A stretch of DNA of 7,422 nucleotides from an uncultured Collinsella sp. (GCA_900544465.1 UQVT01000096.1:1-7422), one strand, 5' to 3'; positions 1-5,563 are shown, counted from the stretch's first letter. Translations and numbers: made by a program. The notes: a model not told the origin generated them from the sequence alone.

Positions 1-237
1 AACTGCGGGAATGGCCTATTTGCTCAATGTGTTCGGCTGAGATCGGAAATCAACCTCCCCATCGTCGCGCTGTTTGCCTGGGGCGCCACGATATGGCTGA
101 TGCTGATTGGCCTGTTCTTTGGCATGCGCTACCGCATCGACAGCGACGGCGACGTGCCCGGCAGCATCAACAACCTTATGAATCACGCCGCCGACGCCGC
201 GGACGACATCAAGCAAAATCTCAACGACGACAAGTAA
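1..237 (+). CDS. C-terminal part of a small membrane protein (partial, possible frameshift)
   Basis: The frame is open from base 1 to the TAA at 235-237 (78 codons). It encodes one strongly hydrophobic segment (codons about 19-42, LPIVALFAWG...LMLIGLFFGM), then a short polar tail rich in Asp, Asn and Ala that ends in DDIKQNLNDDK. The frame has no ATG, GTG or TTG before the in-frame ATG at 100, which lies inside the membrane segment, so the true N-terminus must lie upstream, use CTG at 37, or come from another frame by a frameshift. Bases 2-37 look more protein-like in the +1-shifted frame (see the 2-40 entry). The arrangement Gly/Ala-Gly-Met-Ala-x-x-Leu-Asn-Val followed by a membrane helix loosely resembles PspC-type envelope-stress proteins, but this is a weak guess. 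The gene ends 18 bases before the response regulator start and is probably co-transcribed with it, so it may be a partner or target of that two-component system. Confidence 0.55.
   Translation, partial: NCGNGLFAQCVRLRSEINLPIVALFAWGATIWLMLIGLFFGMRYRIDSDGDVPGSINNLMNHAADAADDIKQNLNDDK
2..40 (+). CDS. C-terminal end of an upstream reading frame, or the 5' part of the 1-237 gene in another frame
   Basis: Read from base 2, the sequence gives TAGMAYLLNVFG followed by TGA at 38-40. Its third codon positions are 8 of 12 G or C. The overlapping frame over the same bases (NCGNGLFAQCVRL) has only about 5 of 12 and an unusual composition. This frame is therefore probably the coding one up to base 37. It is either the end of a separate upstream gene that overlaps the next gene by a few bases, or the N-terminal continuation of the 1-237 protein broken by a one-base indel. 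Only 12 codons are visible, so the choice cannot be made here. Confidence 0.4.
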   Translation, partial: TAGMAYLLNVFG

Positions 238-255
238 TCGCAGACGGGGGCACGT

Positions 256-1035
256 ATGGCACGAATCCTGATCGTAGAGGACGAGGAGAAAATCGCCCGC
301 TTTGTGACGCTCGAGCTGGAGCACGAGGGCTACCAGGTGGAGCACACCGCCGACGGCCGCACCGCCGTGGACCTGGCGCTGGAGCGCGACTACGATCTGA
401 TTCTGCTCGATGTGCTGTTGCCTCAGCTCAGCGGCATGGAGGTGCTGCGACGCGTCCGCAAGCACAAGGATGTGCCGGTGATTATGGTCACCGCGCGCGA
501 TGCCGTGATGGACAAGGTGGCCGGGCTCGATGCCGGCGCCGACGATTACCTGACCAAGCCGTTTGCGATTGAGGAGCTGTTCGCACGGATCCGCGTGGCG
601 TTGAAGCGCTCGGAGGCCGTGCGGGCTGCTTCGGGCGTTGGCGGCATCGGGACGGGCGCGGCAGGCGGCACGGGTGTCGGCGCCACTGCGATGCCCCCGG
701 TCAGTGACTCGACCCAGGTTTCCGCCTCGCTCTCCCCCGCCACGCTCGCCGTGGGCTCGGTTGCGCTCGACCCCGACCGCCGCGAAGTCACGGTCGGCGG
801 CTCGCCCATTGCGCTCACGGCCCGCGAGTTCGATGTCCTCGCCCTGCTTATGGCGCATGCCGAGACCGTGCTCACGCGCGAACGCATCGCGCACGAAGCG
901 CTGGGCTACGAATACATGGGCGACACCAACAACGTCGACGTGCACATCGCGCATCTACGCGCCAAGATCGAGGACGCCGGCGGCGCCCGCATCATCCAAA
1001 CCGTGCGCGGGGTGGGCTATGTCTGCCGCGCGTAA
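256..1035 (+). CDS. OmpR/PhoB-family response regulator
   Basis: This is a DNA-binding transcriptional regulator of a two-component system (259 aa). The receiver domain spans residues 2-120: acidic pocket E8-D9, phospho-acceptor D52 in LILLDVLLP, switch T79 and conserved K101 in TKPF. A winged-helix effector domain covers about 166-258, with the recognition-helix region NNVDVHIAHLRAKI (225-238) and the terminal wing IQTVRGVGYVCR. The domains are joined by an unusually long linker of about 44 residues (122-165) rich in Gly, Ala, Ser and Thr; OmpR-family linkers are usually much shorter. A G-run at 246-250 lies five bases before ATG 256 and serves as a modest ribosome binding site. The partner kinase gene overlaps its 3' end by 17 bases, so the two are translationally coupled and form a cognate pair. 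The regulated genes cannot be read from the sequence; the small membrane protein just upstream is a candidate. The family call is secure. Confidence 0.95.
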   Translation: MARILIVEDEEKIARFVTLELEHEGYQVEHTADGRTAVDLALERDYDLILLDVLLPQLSGMEVLRRVRKHKDVPVIMVTARDAVMDKVAGLDAGADDYLTKPFAIEELFARIRVALKRSEAVRAASGVGGIGTGAAGGTGVGATAMPPVSDSTQVSASLSPATLAVGSVALDPDRREVTVGGSPIALTAREFDVLALLMAHAETVLTRERIAHEALGYEYMGDTNNVDVHIAHLRAKIEDAGGARIIQTVRGVGYVCRA

Positions 1036-2314
1036 CGCCGAGGCCAAGCGCGTCACCTCCATCGCCCGCGCCATCAACTGGAGCTATATGTGGCGCCGCC
1101 TGATGAGCTACGTTTGGCTCGACCTGCTGCTAGTAGTGATTGTGGCGGCGATCCTTGTCTATGGATACAACCAGACGCTGCCCAACGGCGCGTTTACCGC
1201 AGGATGGATCCCCAGCGCCACCGTTCGCGGCATGACGCTGACGCCCGCGCGCGGCTGGGACCTGACAACGCTCACCTATACCGTCGAGCTTGCGCGTACC
1301 ACCAAGACTTTCCCCCTCGCGCAGGACCTCGTCACGCTATGGCCTCTCTACCTTGTCGTTGTGGGTTGGCAGGTCATCAGCGTGCTCAACATGCTCGGCG
1401 GCGCCCGCCGCGTGCGCCGCACCATGGCGCCGCTCAACGATCTGGCCCTGCGCGTGGACGAACTCGGCCGCATGCAGCTCTCCGGCGGCAAGATGGAAAC
1501 GCTGGAGCAGGCCATCGTGCGCGCAAGCGTCGACTCACCAAGCATCACCACCGGTGATGCCGACCTGGCAAGCATCGAGGTCGCACTCAACCGCCTGCTG
1601 CGCCAGATGCAAGAGGCCAAGCTGCAGCAGATGCGCTTTGTCAACGATGCAAGCCACGAGCTGCGCACGCCCATCGCGGTGATTCAGGGCTACGTAAACA
1701 TGCTCGACCGCTGGGGCAAAGACGACCCGGACGTACTGGCAGAGTCCATCGCCTCGCTCAAGGCCGAAAGCGAACACATGCAGGAGCTCGTGGAGCAGCT
1801 GCTGTTTTTGGCGCGCGGCGATGCCGGACGCACGGTCCTGCGGCGTGCGGATACCAACCTGGCCGCACTGGTCGGCGAGGTATGCGAGGAATCGCAGATG
1901 ATCGATGCCGCGCACACGTATCGGCTGGCATACGACGCCGCGCTTGTCAGCGACCCGCGCTGCGATGCGCCCGTCGACGTGGCGCTCGTGAAGCAAGCCC
2001 TGCGTGTGATCGTGCAAAACGCCACCAAGTACTCGGATGCGGGAACGACCGTCACATTTGGCATAACGCCGGATGCGGGCGCGGGCACGATCGACATAAG
2101 TGTTGAGGACGAGGGCATCGGCATGAACCAGGAATCCGCAGCTCACGCGTTTGAACGGTTCTACCGCGCCGACAACGCACGCGATGCCGGCGCGCAGGGC
2201 TCGGGTCTGGGGCTTGCCATTGCCAAGTGGATCGTCGATAGCCATGGCGGCGTCATCGGCGTGACCTCGGTCGAGGGCGTCGGCAGCCGCTTTACGATTC
2301 GCCTGCCGCGGTAG
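1019..2314 (+). CDS. Sensor histidine kinase, partner of the 256-1035 regulator
   Basis: This is a membrane-bound sensor kinase that should phosphorylate the preceding regulator. I chose ATG 1019 because a purine-rich GGGGTGGG lies just upstream (1008-1015) and the N-terminus then fits the family; the same frame stays open to base 638, but that part only shadows the regulator gene. The protein has 431 residues: TM1 about 32-50, an outside loop of about 57 residues (51-107), TM2 about 108-126, a HAMP-like linker 127-200, then the HisKA domain with H-box DASHELRTP (phospho-acceptor H213). The HATPase_c domain carries an N-box around N334 (VIVQNATKYS), G1 box DEGIGM 364-369, F-box FERFYRAD around F381 and G2 box GSGLGL 394-399. 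All catalytic boxes are intact. The HAMP-like region appears to carry an insert of about 28 residues (153-181) between its two helices. The outside loop is too small for a recognisable ligand domain, so the signal may be membrane- or envelope-derived. That is inference. Confidence 0.94.
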   Translation: MSAARNAEAKRVTSIARAINWSYMWRRLMSYVWLDLLLVVIVAAILVYGYNQTLPNGAFTAGWIPSATVRGMTLTPARGWDLTTLTYTVELARTTKTFPLAQDLVTLWPLYLVVVGWQVISVLNMLGGARRVRRTMAPLNDLALRVDELGRMQLSGGKMETLEQAIVRASVDSPSITTGDADLASIEVALNRLLRQMQEAKLQQMRFVNDASHELRTPIAVIQGYVNMLDRWGKDDPDVLAESIASLKAESEHMQELVEQLLFLARGDAGRTVLRRADTNLAALVGEVCEESQMIDAAHTYRLAYDAALVSDPRCDAPVDVALVKQALRVIVQNATKYSDAGTTVTFGITPDAGAGTIDISVEDEGIGMNQESAAHAFERFYRADNARDAGAQGSGLGLAIAKWIVDSHGGVIGVTSVEGVGSRFTIRLPR

Positions 2315-2333
2315 GAAGCCCCTCGGCATAAAT

Positions 2334-2367
2334 AAAGGGATAGGGCCACGCGGCCCTATCCCTTTTT
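2334..2367. terminator. Strong bidirectional rho-independent terminator
   Basis: The 14-base arms AAAGGGATAGGGCC (2334-2347) and its perfect complement (2352-2365) enclose a four-base loop, ACGC. On the + strand the arm runs into five T (2363-2367). Read on the minus strand, the hairpin is followed by TTTATTTAT. It lies between convergent genes (kinase stop 2314, VOC stop 2390) and should end both operons. Confidence 0.93.
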
Positions 2368-2389
2368 GCTAGCTATGGCAGCTTGTGCG

Positions 2390-2764
2390 CTACTCGCGGC
2401 ACAGATGCACGGCGAAGCCGGCGAACTCGCGCTTAAAGTACACGAGCTTGGTACCGCCGTCGGGTAGCAGCGCGCGCGACTCCTCGTTGACCTCGAGCCC
2501 GCGCTCGGCAAACCACTTCTCGGCCGCATCGATGTCGTTGACGGCAAAGCCGATGTGGCCCTTGGCGCCACGACCGTTCTGCTTCATGATCTCGACCAGC
2601 GAATCGTTAAAGTACGAAACGGGGGTCTCGATAACGGGCAGGCCCATCATCGTCGAGAACAGCTCCGCGATCTCCAAGGCATCTGCCGGGTCGGTGGCGT
2701 TAATGCCCACATGGGCAACGCGCATGCCAAAGAGCTCGACCGGATTGGCGCTCTGCTCATTCAT
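2390..2764 (-). CDS. VOC-superfamily (glyoxalase/bleomycin-resistance fold) protein
   Basis: This is a 124-residue single VOC domain of the paired beta-alpha-beta-beta-beta type. The first half opens with VAHVGINATD (H18) and the second with KGHIGFAVNDIDAAEKWF (H70). E58 in SLVEIMKQN and H120 in FAVHLCRE lie where VOC enzymes place their remaining metal ligands, so a metal site H18/E58/H70/H120 is plausible. Glyoxalase I usually has Glu at the last position. The domain is complete and the length is normal for a stand-alone VOC protein. The start ATG at 2762-2764 follows the stop of the upstream PTS IIB gene by 11 bases, so the two are one transcript; no strong ribosome binding site is visible, which suggests coupled translation. 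An in-frame ATG at residue 14 is an alternative start. VOC members include glyoxalases, epimerases and dioxygenases; the substrate cannot be told here, but the PTS context hints at sugar or sugar-derived aldehyde metabolism. Confidence 0.86.
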   Translation of the reverse strand: MNEQSANPVELFGMRVAHVGINATDPADALEIAELFSTMMGLPVIETPVSYFNDSLVEIMKQNGRGAKGHIGFAVNDIDAAEKWFAERGLEVNEESRALLPDGGTKLVYFKREFAGFAVHLCRE

Positions 2765-2775
2765 ACAGGCAGCGC

Positions 2776-3063
2776 CTACTGAGCCATAACGTCGAGAACG
2801 GCCTTCTCGGCAGCGACGCGGTTCATGCCGGTCATGAAGGGCACGCCGCTCACGTATGGGCAGGTGAGGCCTTCGGGGGCAACGGTGGTGGCGATCAGCA
2901 GGTCGGCGCCCTCGTCGCAGTAGTCCTTGGCCTCGGAGATGGCGCACTGCACGATCTCATACTTGCCGGCATAACCGCTGGCGTCGAGCATGGTAGCGAC
3001 CTTCTGGGCAACAAGCGTGGAAGTAGCAGCGCCAGCACCGCAAGCCAAAACGATCTTCTTCAT
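2776..3063 (-). CDS. PTS EIIB component, galactitol/SgcB-like family, stand-alone
   Basis: This 95-residue phosphocarrier domain starts MKKIVLACGAGAATSTLVA. The Cys8 within CGAGAATST is the phosphorylated residue of this EIIB family, and the P-loop-like turn that follows is intact. Length and layout match cytoplasmic GatB/SgcB-type IIB proteins. Such a protein takes phosphate from a cognate EIIA and hands it to sugar bound to a membrane EIIC. No EIIA or EIIC gene is in this window: downstream is the VOC gene and then a terminator, upstream is a divergent promoter region. The start is well supported: AAGGGAGA (3072-3079 on the complement) lies eight bases before the ATG. A weak minus-strand promoter could be the TACACT complement at 3098-3103, with only a 3/6 -35 match. 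The substrate and even a transport role are uncertain; orphan EIIB proteins can serve a distant EIIC or act in regulation. Confidence 0.9.
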   Translation of the reverse strand: MKKIVLACGAGAATSTLVAQKVATMLDASGYAGKYEIVQCAISEAKDYCDEGADLLIATTVAPEGLTCPYVSGVPFMTGMNRVAAEKAVLDVMAQ

Positions 3064-3141
3064 AGGTAATGTCTCCCTTCATGGTTTACTTTAGGTAAGT
3101 GTACCGCAGCGAGCGATGGCACTCAGCCTCGATGAGCTTTT

Positions 3142-3171
3142 ATGCCAGTTTGCTTGCGCGCTGCGTATAAT
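3142..3171 (+). promoter_or_regulatory. Sigma-70-type promoter for the 3227-3850 gene
   Basis: A perfect TATAAT (3166-3171) is preceded, with an 18-base spacer, by ATGCCA (3142-3147), a 4/6 match to TTGACA. Transcription would begin near 3178, about 50 bases before the chosen start codon at 3227. This argues against the longer open frame that begins at 3116, upstream of the promoter. Confidence 0.65.
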
Positions 3172-3214
3172 ACATCTAGTACGTGTTGTCATACCGCTCG
3201 CTTTAAGAGCGACT

Positions 3215-3219
3215 AAGGA
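3215..3219 (+). promoter_or_regulatory. Ribosome binding site that fixes the start at 3227
   Basis: AAGGA at 3215-3219 lies seven bases before ATG 3227. The same frame is open back to 3116, but that ATG lies upstream of the TATAAT box and has no such motif. Confidence 0.7.
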
Positions 3220-3226
3220 CTCTGAA

Positions 3227-3850
3227 ATGCCCGATTCCCGCACCCTCTGGACCGCCGTCGTTATCATCTGTATCGCCGTGTCGGTGTTCTTTAGCGTCAA
3301 AAAACGCACAACGTTCAAGCGCCTGCAGCAGTTGATGGCCGCCAAGCAGTGGGACGAGTTCGATCGTTTGCTCGACGGCAACCTCACCAGCATGCTGTAC
3401 CCGCGCTACAACCGCGACTACCTGCGCCTGAACTCCTATCTGCTGCGCGAGGACCACGAGCGCGCCGACGAGATGTTCGACCTGCTGCTGGGACTCAACC
3501 TCCCCAAGATGCAGCGCGTCGACCTGGTCATTAAGGCCTTTAACTACTATGTTGGCCAGGAGGACCGCAAAAAGTCCAAAGAGCTGTTGCACGAGATCAA
3601 GGGCTTTGAGGGCGGTCAGGCCGAGGCAGTCGCGCACGAATGCCAACTGATGTACGACACGATGATCCTCAAGCGCCACAACGACATCCCCGAGCTGGAG
3701 CGCATGCTCAAGGATGCCGGTGACGACAAGGTCAAGAGCTGCCGCCTGGAATACCTGCTGGCCCTGCAGTACAAGAACAAAGGCGACGAAGCCAAGTTCC
3801 AAGAGTTCCTTGAGAAGTCGGGCCAACACTCGATGGCCGTCAACGCGTAA
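3227..3850 (+). CDS. Membrane-anchored helical-repeat (TPR-like) protein of unknown function
   Basis: I do not recognise this family. The protein has 207 residues. Residues 7-24 (LWTAVVIICIAVSVFFSV) form one transmembrane segment, followed by KKR, so the rest should face the cytoplasm. The remainder is polar and predicted helical, with about five helix pairs that resemble degenerate tetratricopeptide repeats: LMAAKQWDEFDRLLDG, YLRLNSYLLRE...ADEMFDLLL, VIKAFNYYVGQEDRKKSKELL, LMYDTMILKRHNDIPELERML and YLLALQYKNKGDEAKFQEFLEK. Such an anchored superhelix would suit a scaffold for protein partners at the membrane, but that is inference. No signal-peptidase site or enzyme motif is visible. The start at ATG 3227 is supported by AAGGA seven bases upstream and a TATAAT promoter. 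Its stop lies only 31 bases before the tRNA-Leu gene and no terminator is visible between, so transcripts may run into the tRNA. Confidence 0.85.
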   Translation: MPDSRTLWTAVVIICIAVSVFFSVKKRTTFKRLQQLMAAKQWDEFDRLLDGNLTSMLYPRYNRDYLRLNSYLLREDHERADEMFDLLLGLNLPKMQRVDLVIKAFNYYVGQEDRKKSKELLHEIKGFEGGQAEAVAHECQLMYDTMILKRHNDIPELERMLKDAGDDKVKSCRLEYLLALQYKNKGDEAKFQEFLEKSGQHSMAVNA

Positions 3851-3861
3851 CGGACGGCTTG

Positions 3862-3870
3862 TGCTAGACT
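3862..3870 (+). promoter_or_regulatory. Possible extended -10 promoter element of the tRNA-Leu gene
   Basis: TGC followed by TAGACT (3862-3870) fits an extended -10 element placed about a dozen bases before the first tRNA base. No convincing -35 is seen around 3842-3847, which lies in the end of the preceding gene. A small palindrome AGACT-TCT-AGTCT (3866-3878) overlaps it. The tRNA may instead be read from the promoter at 3142. Confidence 0.35.
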
Positions 3871-3881
3871 TCTAGTCTCAC

Positions 3882-3966
3882 GGGGGCGTGGCGGAATTGG
3901 CATACGCAGGAGACTTAAAATCTCTCGCCGCAAGGATTGTGGGTTCGAGTCCCACCGCCCCTACCA
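3882..3966 (+). tRNA. tRNA-Leu(UAA)
   Basis: This is a class II tRNA with the 3' CCA encoded (3964-3966). The acceptor arm GGGGGCG (3882-3888) pairs with CGCCCCT (3956-3962), with one G-U end pair, and the discriminator base is A (3963). The D arm GCG...CGC encloses AATTGGCATA. The anticodon stem GGAGA/TCTCT encloses CTTAAAA, giving anticodon TAA (UAA), which reads UUA and probably UUG. A long variable arm (CGCCGCAAGGATTGT) marks it as a leucine-type tRNA. The T arm is GTGGG-TTCGAGT-CCCAC. It is the only RNA gene seen in the window, and its 3' side borders the accessory ATPase region. Confidence 0.96.
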
Positions 3967-3977
3967 TGTGATTGCTT

Positions 3978-4017
3978 GCGAGCCCGTGTTCCCCAGGGAT
4001 GCGGGCTCGCTTCTTTT
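3978..4017 (+). terminator. Rho-independent terminator after tRNA-Leu
   Basis: A perfect nine-base stem GCGAGCCCG (3978-3986) / CGGGCTCGC (4002-4010) with a 15-base loop is followed by TTCTTTT (4011-4017). It begins 12 bases after the tRNA CCA end. Confidence 0.88.
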
Positions 4018-4093
4018 GGACGCCGTCAACTGCAGAGCAGCTCATTTGGGACGGGGCTTTTTTGACTACTTTTCCGCCCACCCAATGAGTTTC

Positions 4094-4148
4094 CTCCCAC
4101 ATTTTCCGATGGAAAAACGTGGTTGTCTCCCACATTTTCCGATGGAAA
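4094..4148 (+). repeat. Two direct copies of a palindromic 22-base repeat, possible operator
   Basis: CTCCCACATTTTCCGATGG plus AAA occurs at 4094-4115 and again at 4127-4148, identical over 22 bases with a 33-base period. Each copy is itself palindromic: TTTTCC-GAT-GGAAAA in the first and TTTCC-GAT-GGAAA in the second. The first copy extends to CCAC...GTGG (4097-4122) with a small internal mismatch. The half-sites therefore alternate in orientation across the region. The right copy overlaps the expected -35 position of the promoter at 4163-4168, which suggests a binding site that could control the ATPase gene. A role as a recognition or mobile-element end sequence is also possible. Confidence 0.75.
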
Positions 4149-4162
4149 CGCCCAAATGGCCT

Positions 4163-4168
4163 TATACT
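4163..4168 (+). promoter_or_regulatory. Probable -10 box of the ATPase gene
   Basis: TATACT at 4163-4168 is a 5/6 match to TATAAT. The -35 position (about 4139-4145) is poor and falls in the second copy of the palindromic repeat. That fits either an activator-dependent promoter or one that is occluded when the repeat is bound. The expected RNA start near 4175 leaves a short leader before ATG 4192. Confidence 0.5.
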
Positions 4169-4181
4169 AGCCGAGAGGGTT

Positions 4182-4187
4182 GGGAGG
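4182..4187 (+). promoter_or_regulatory. Ribosome binding site of the ATPase gene
   Basis: GGGAGG (4182-4187) lies four bases before ATG 4192, a little close but strong. It overlaps the alternative TTG at 4180 and so argues for ATG 4192. Confidence 0.6.
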
Positions 4188-4191
4188 CAAT

Positions 4192-5493
4192 ATGCAGCGA
4201 CAGCTTATGAGTGAACTTATCGCTTGGAAATCAAGGGCGAATCGCAAACCTCTCTTGCTTAAGGGAGCCCGCCAGACAGGAAAGACTTGGCTTCTTAACG
4301 AATTCGCAAGCCAACAGTATCGAAACGTCATTCGTTTTGACTTTATGCTCGAGCCGAGCACACGCTCGCTGTTCGATGGGAACCTCGACCCCAAGCGCAT
4401 CATCTCCCAGATAGAACTCCTACGTGGCCAAACCGTAACGCCGGAAGACACGCTCATCATCTTCGACGAGATCCAAGAGGCACCACGCGGGATCACCTCA
4501 CTCAAGTACTTCAACGAACTTGCACCCGAATACCACATCGTGGCAGCCGGTTCCTATATGGGCCTCGCGCTCCGACGCGAAAACGAGTCATTTCCCGTCG
4601 GTAAAATCGACCAGCTCACCATGCGTCCCATGGGGTTTGCCGAATTCGTTCGTGCCGTCGACGGCGGCCCGCTCGCCGACGCCGTCCTTGCCGCAAACAT
4701 GAACCTTCTGGCAAACGTTACCGAAAAGCTCGAGCACTTGCTCAAGGAATACCTTGTTGTCGGCGGTATGCCCGAAGTTGTCTCCGCTTTCGCCGAGACA
4801 CGCGATTTCATCGAAGCCCGAAGGCTTCAGCAGCAAATCATCGAGGCTTACGAATCCGATTTTGGCAAACATGCACCCGCCCGCATCGTCGAGCGCATGA
4901 GGTTGGTTTGGAAATCCCTTCCCGGCCAGCTTGCAAAGGAGAACAAGAAGTTTGTCTATGGCGCCCTTCGTCCCGGAGCGCGCGCACGCGATTTCGAGGA
5001 AAGCCTCCAGTGGCTCACGGACTACGGAATCGTTCATAAGGTGCCACGTGTTTCCGCTCTAAAGGCACCGCTCTCGAGCTACGAAGACCTCTCGGGCTTC
5101 AAACTGTTCTGCATCGACACCGGCATCCTCGGAGCGCTCTCCGGTCTCTCTCCGGCCATCGTTCTTAACGGATCCGCTGTTTTTACCGAGTTCAAAGGTT
5201 CGCTGACCGAACAATACGTCGCGCAGGAGCTTTTGCTCCAGGACAAAACTCCCGCGTATTGGTCCTCTACCTCTGGCAATGCCGAAACCGACTTTGCCAT
5301 CGACCATGCGGGAACCGTGCTTCCGCTTGAGGTCAAGGCGGCAGAGAACCTTAAAGCGAAGAGTCTGAAAATAGCCTGCGAAAAATTCAAGCTCGAGCGT
5401 TGCGTGAGGAGCTCCCTGGCGGCATATAGAGACGAGGGCATGCTCGTCAATATTCCGCTTTGGGAGATTGGGCAAATCGACAAGCTGGCATAG
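4192..5493 (+). CDS. AAA-family ATPase with DUF4143 / PD-(D/E)XK-like C-terminal domain
   Basis: This 433-residue protein has the layout of the AAA_14/DUF4143 family. The N-terminal ATPase has Walker A GARQTGKT (25-32), Walker B LIIFDE (88-93) and a sensor-like AAGSYMG (118-124). The middle part contains VVGGMPEVV and YESDFGKH, typical of the family. The C-terminal DUF4143 domain contains FCIDTGILGALSG, the FKGSLTEQYVAQELL helix and YWSSTSGNAETDFAID...PLEVKA, where D367 and E380-x-K382 resemble a PD-(D/E)XK nuclease core. The start at ATG 4192 gives the usual family opening (MQRQLMSELIAWKS before RKPLLLKGARQTGKT). The biological role of this widespread family is poorly known; it is patchily distributed and often single-gene and repeat-flanked. 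Two hand-counted 60-base samples gave 45% (4201-4260) and 55% GC (4741-4800), against 67% in the kinase gene (1441-1500), which suggests a different origin. No partner gene lies beside it. The family call is firm, nuclease activity is uncertain. Confidence 0.9.
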   Translation: MQRQLMSELIAWKSRANRKPLLLKGARQTGKTWLLNEFASQQYRNVIRFDFMLEPSTRSLFDGNLDPKRIISQIELLRGQTVTPEDTLIIFDEIQEAPRGITSLKYFNELAPEYHIVAAGSYMGLALRRENESFPVGKIDQLTMRPMGFAEFVRAVDGGPLADAVLAANMNLLANVTEKLEHLLKEYLVVGGMPEVVSAFAETRDFIEARRLQQQIIEAYESDFGKHAPARIVERMRLVWKSLPGQLAKENKKFVYGALRPGARARDFEESLQWLTDYGIVHKVPRVSALKAPLSSYEDLSGFKLFCIDTGILGALSGLSPAIVLNGSAVFTEFKGSLTEQYVAQELLLQDKTPAYWSSTSGNAETDFAIDHAGTVLPLEVKAAENLKAKSLKIACEKFKLERCVRSSLAAYRDEGMLVNIPLWEIGQIDKLA

Positions 5494-5499
5494 GCGCCG

Positions 5500-5563
5500 T
5501 GGGGACGCCCCGCGAGGACTGTCCCCAGGTGCCGGCAGAAAAGGAACGTCCCCAGTTGCCGGC
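5500..5563. repeat. GTCCCC repeat cluster (REP-like)
   Basis: TGGGGAC (5500-5506) is inverted at 5521-5527 (GTCCCCA). The 16-base unit GTCCCCAGGTGCCGGC (5521-5536) recurs at 5548-5563 with one mismatch (T for G at its ninth base), a 27-base period. Each unit ends in the self-palindrome GCCGGC. Such compact, partly palindromic intergenic clusters resemble REP/BIME elements; the family is not identified. Confidence 0.7.

Larger units (their letters stand above)
4018..4191. other. Intergenic region between tRNA terminator and ATPase gene
   Basis: No coding frame is credible here. The region holds the tandem palindromic repeats (4094-4148), a T-rich stretch near 4057-4073 and the promoter-like TATACT. 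The minus-strand open frame across 3878-4135 is the antisense of the tRNA. Confidence 0.7.

Noticed and set aside
638..1018. N-terminal extension of the kinase frame back to ATG 638
   Set aside because: This part overlaps the regulator gene and reads as Arg/Ser/Pro-rich shadow sequence. The start at 1019 gives a normal kinase N-terminus.
2765..2947. N-terminal extension of the VOC frame beyond ATG 2764
   Set aside because: It is Arg/His-rich shadow sequence of the overlapping PTS IIB gene, which is clearly real.
3878..4135. Minus-strand open frame (85 codons) across the tRNA region
   Set aside because: Its C-terminus (VGLEPT...FKSPAYANSATP) is the well-known false protein produced by translating the antisense of a tRNA gene. 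Its N-terminal MWE repeats are the palindromic DNA repeats.
4094..4148. CRISPR array suggested by two direct repeats with a short spacer
   Set aside because: There are only two copies, the spacer is 11 bases, and no cas genes are present. Palindromic operator-like or mobile repeats explain it better.
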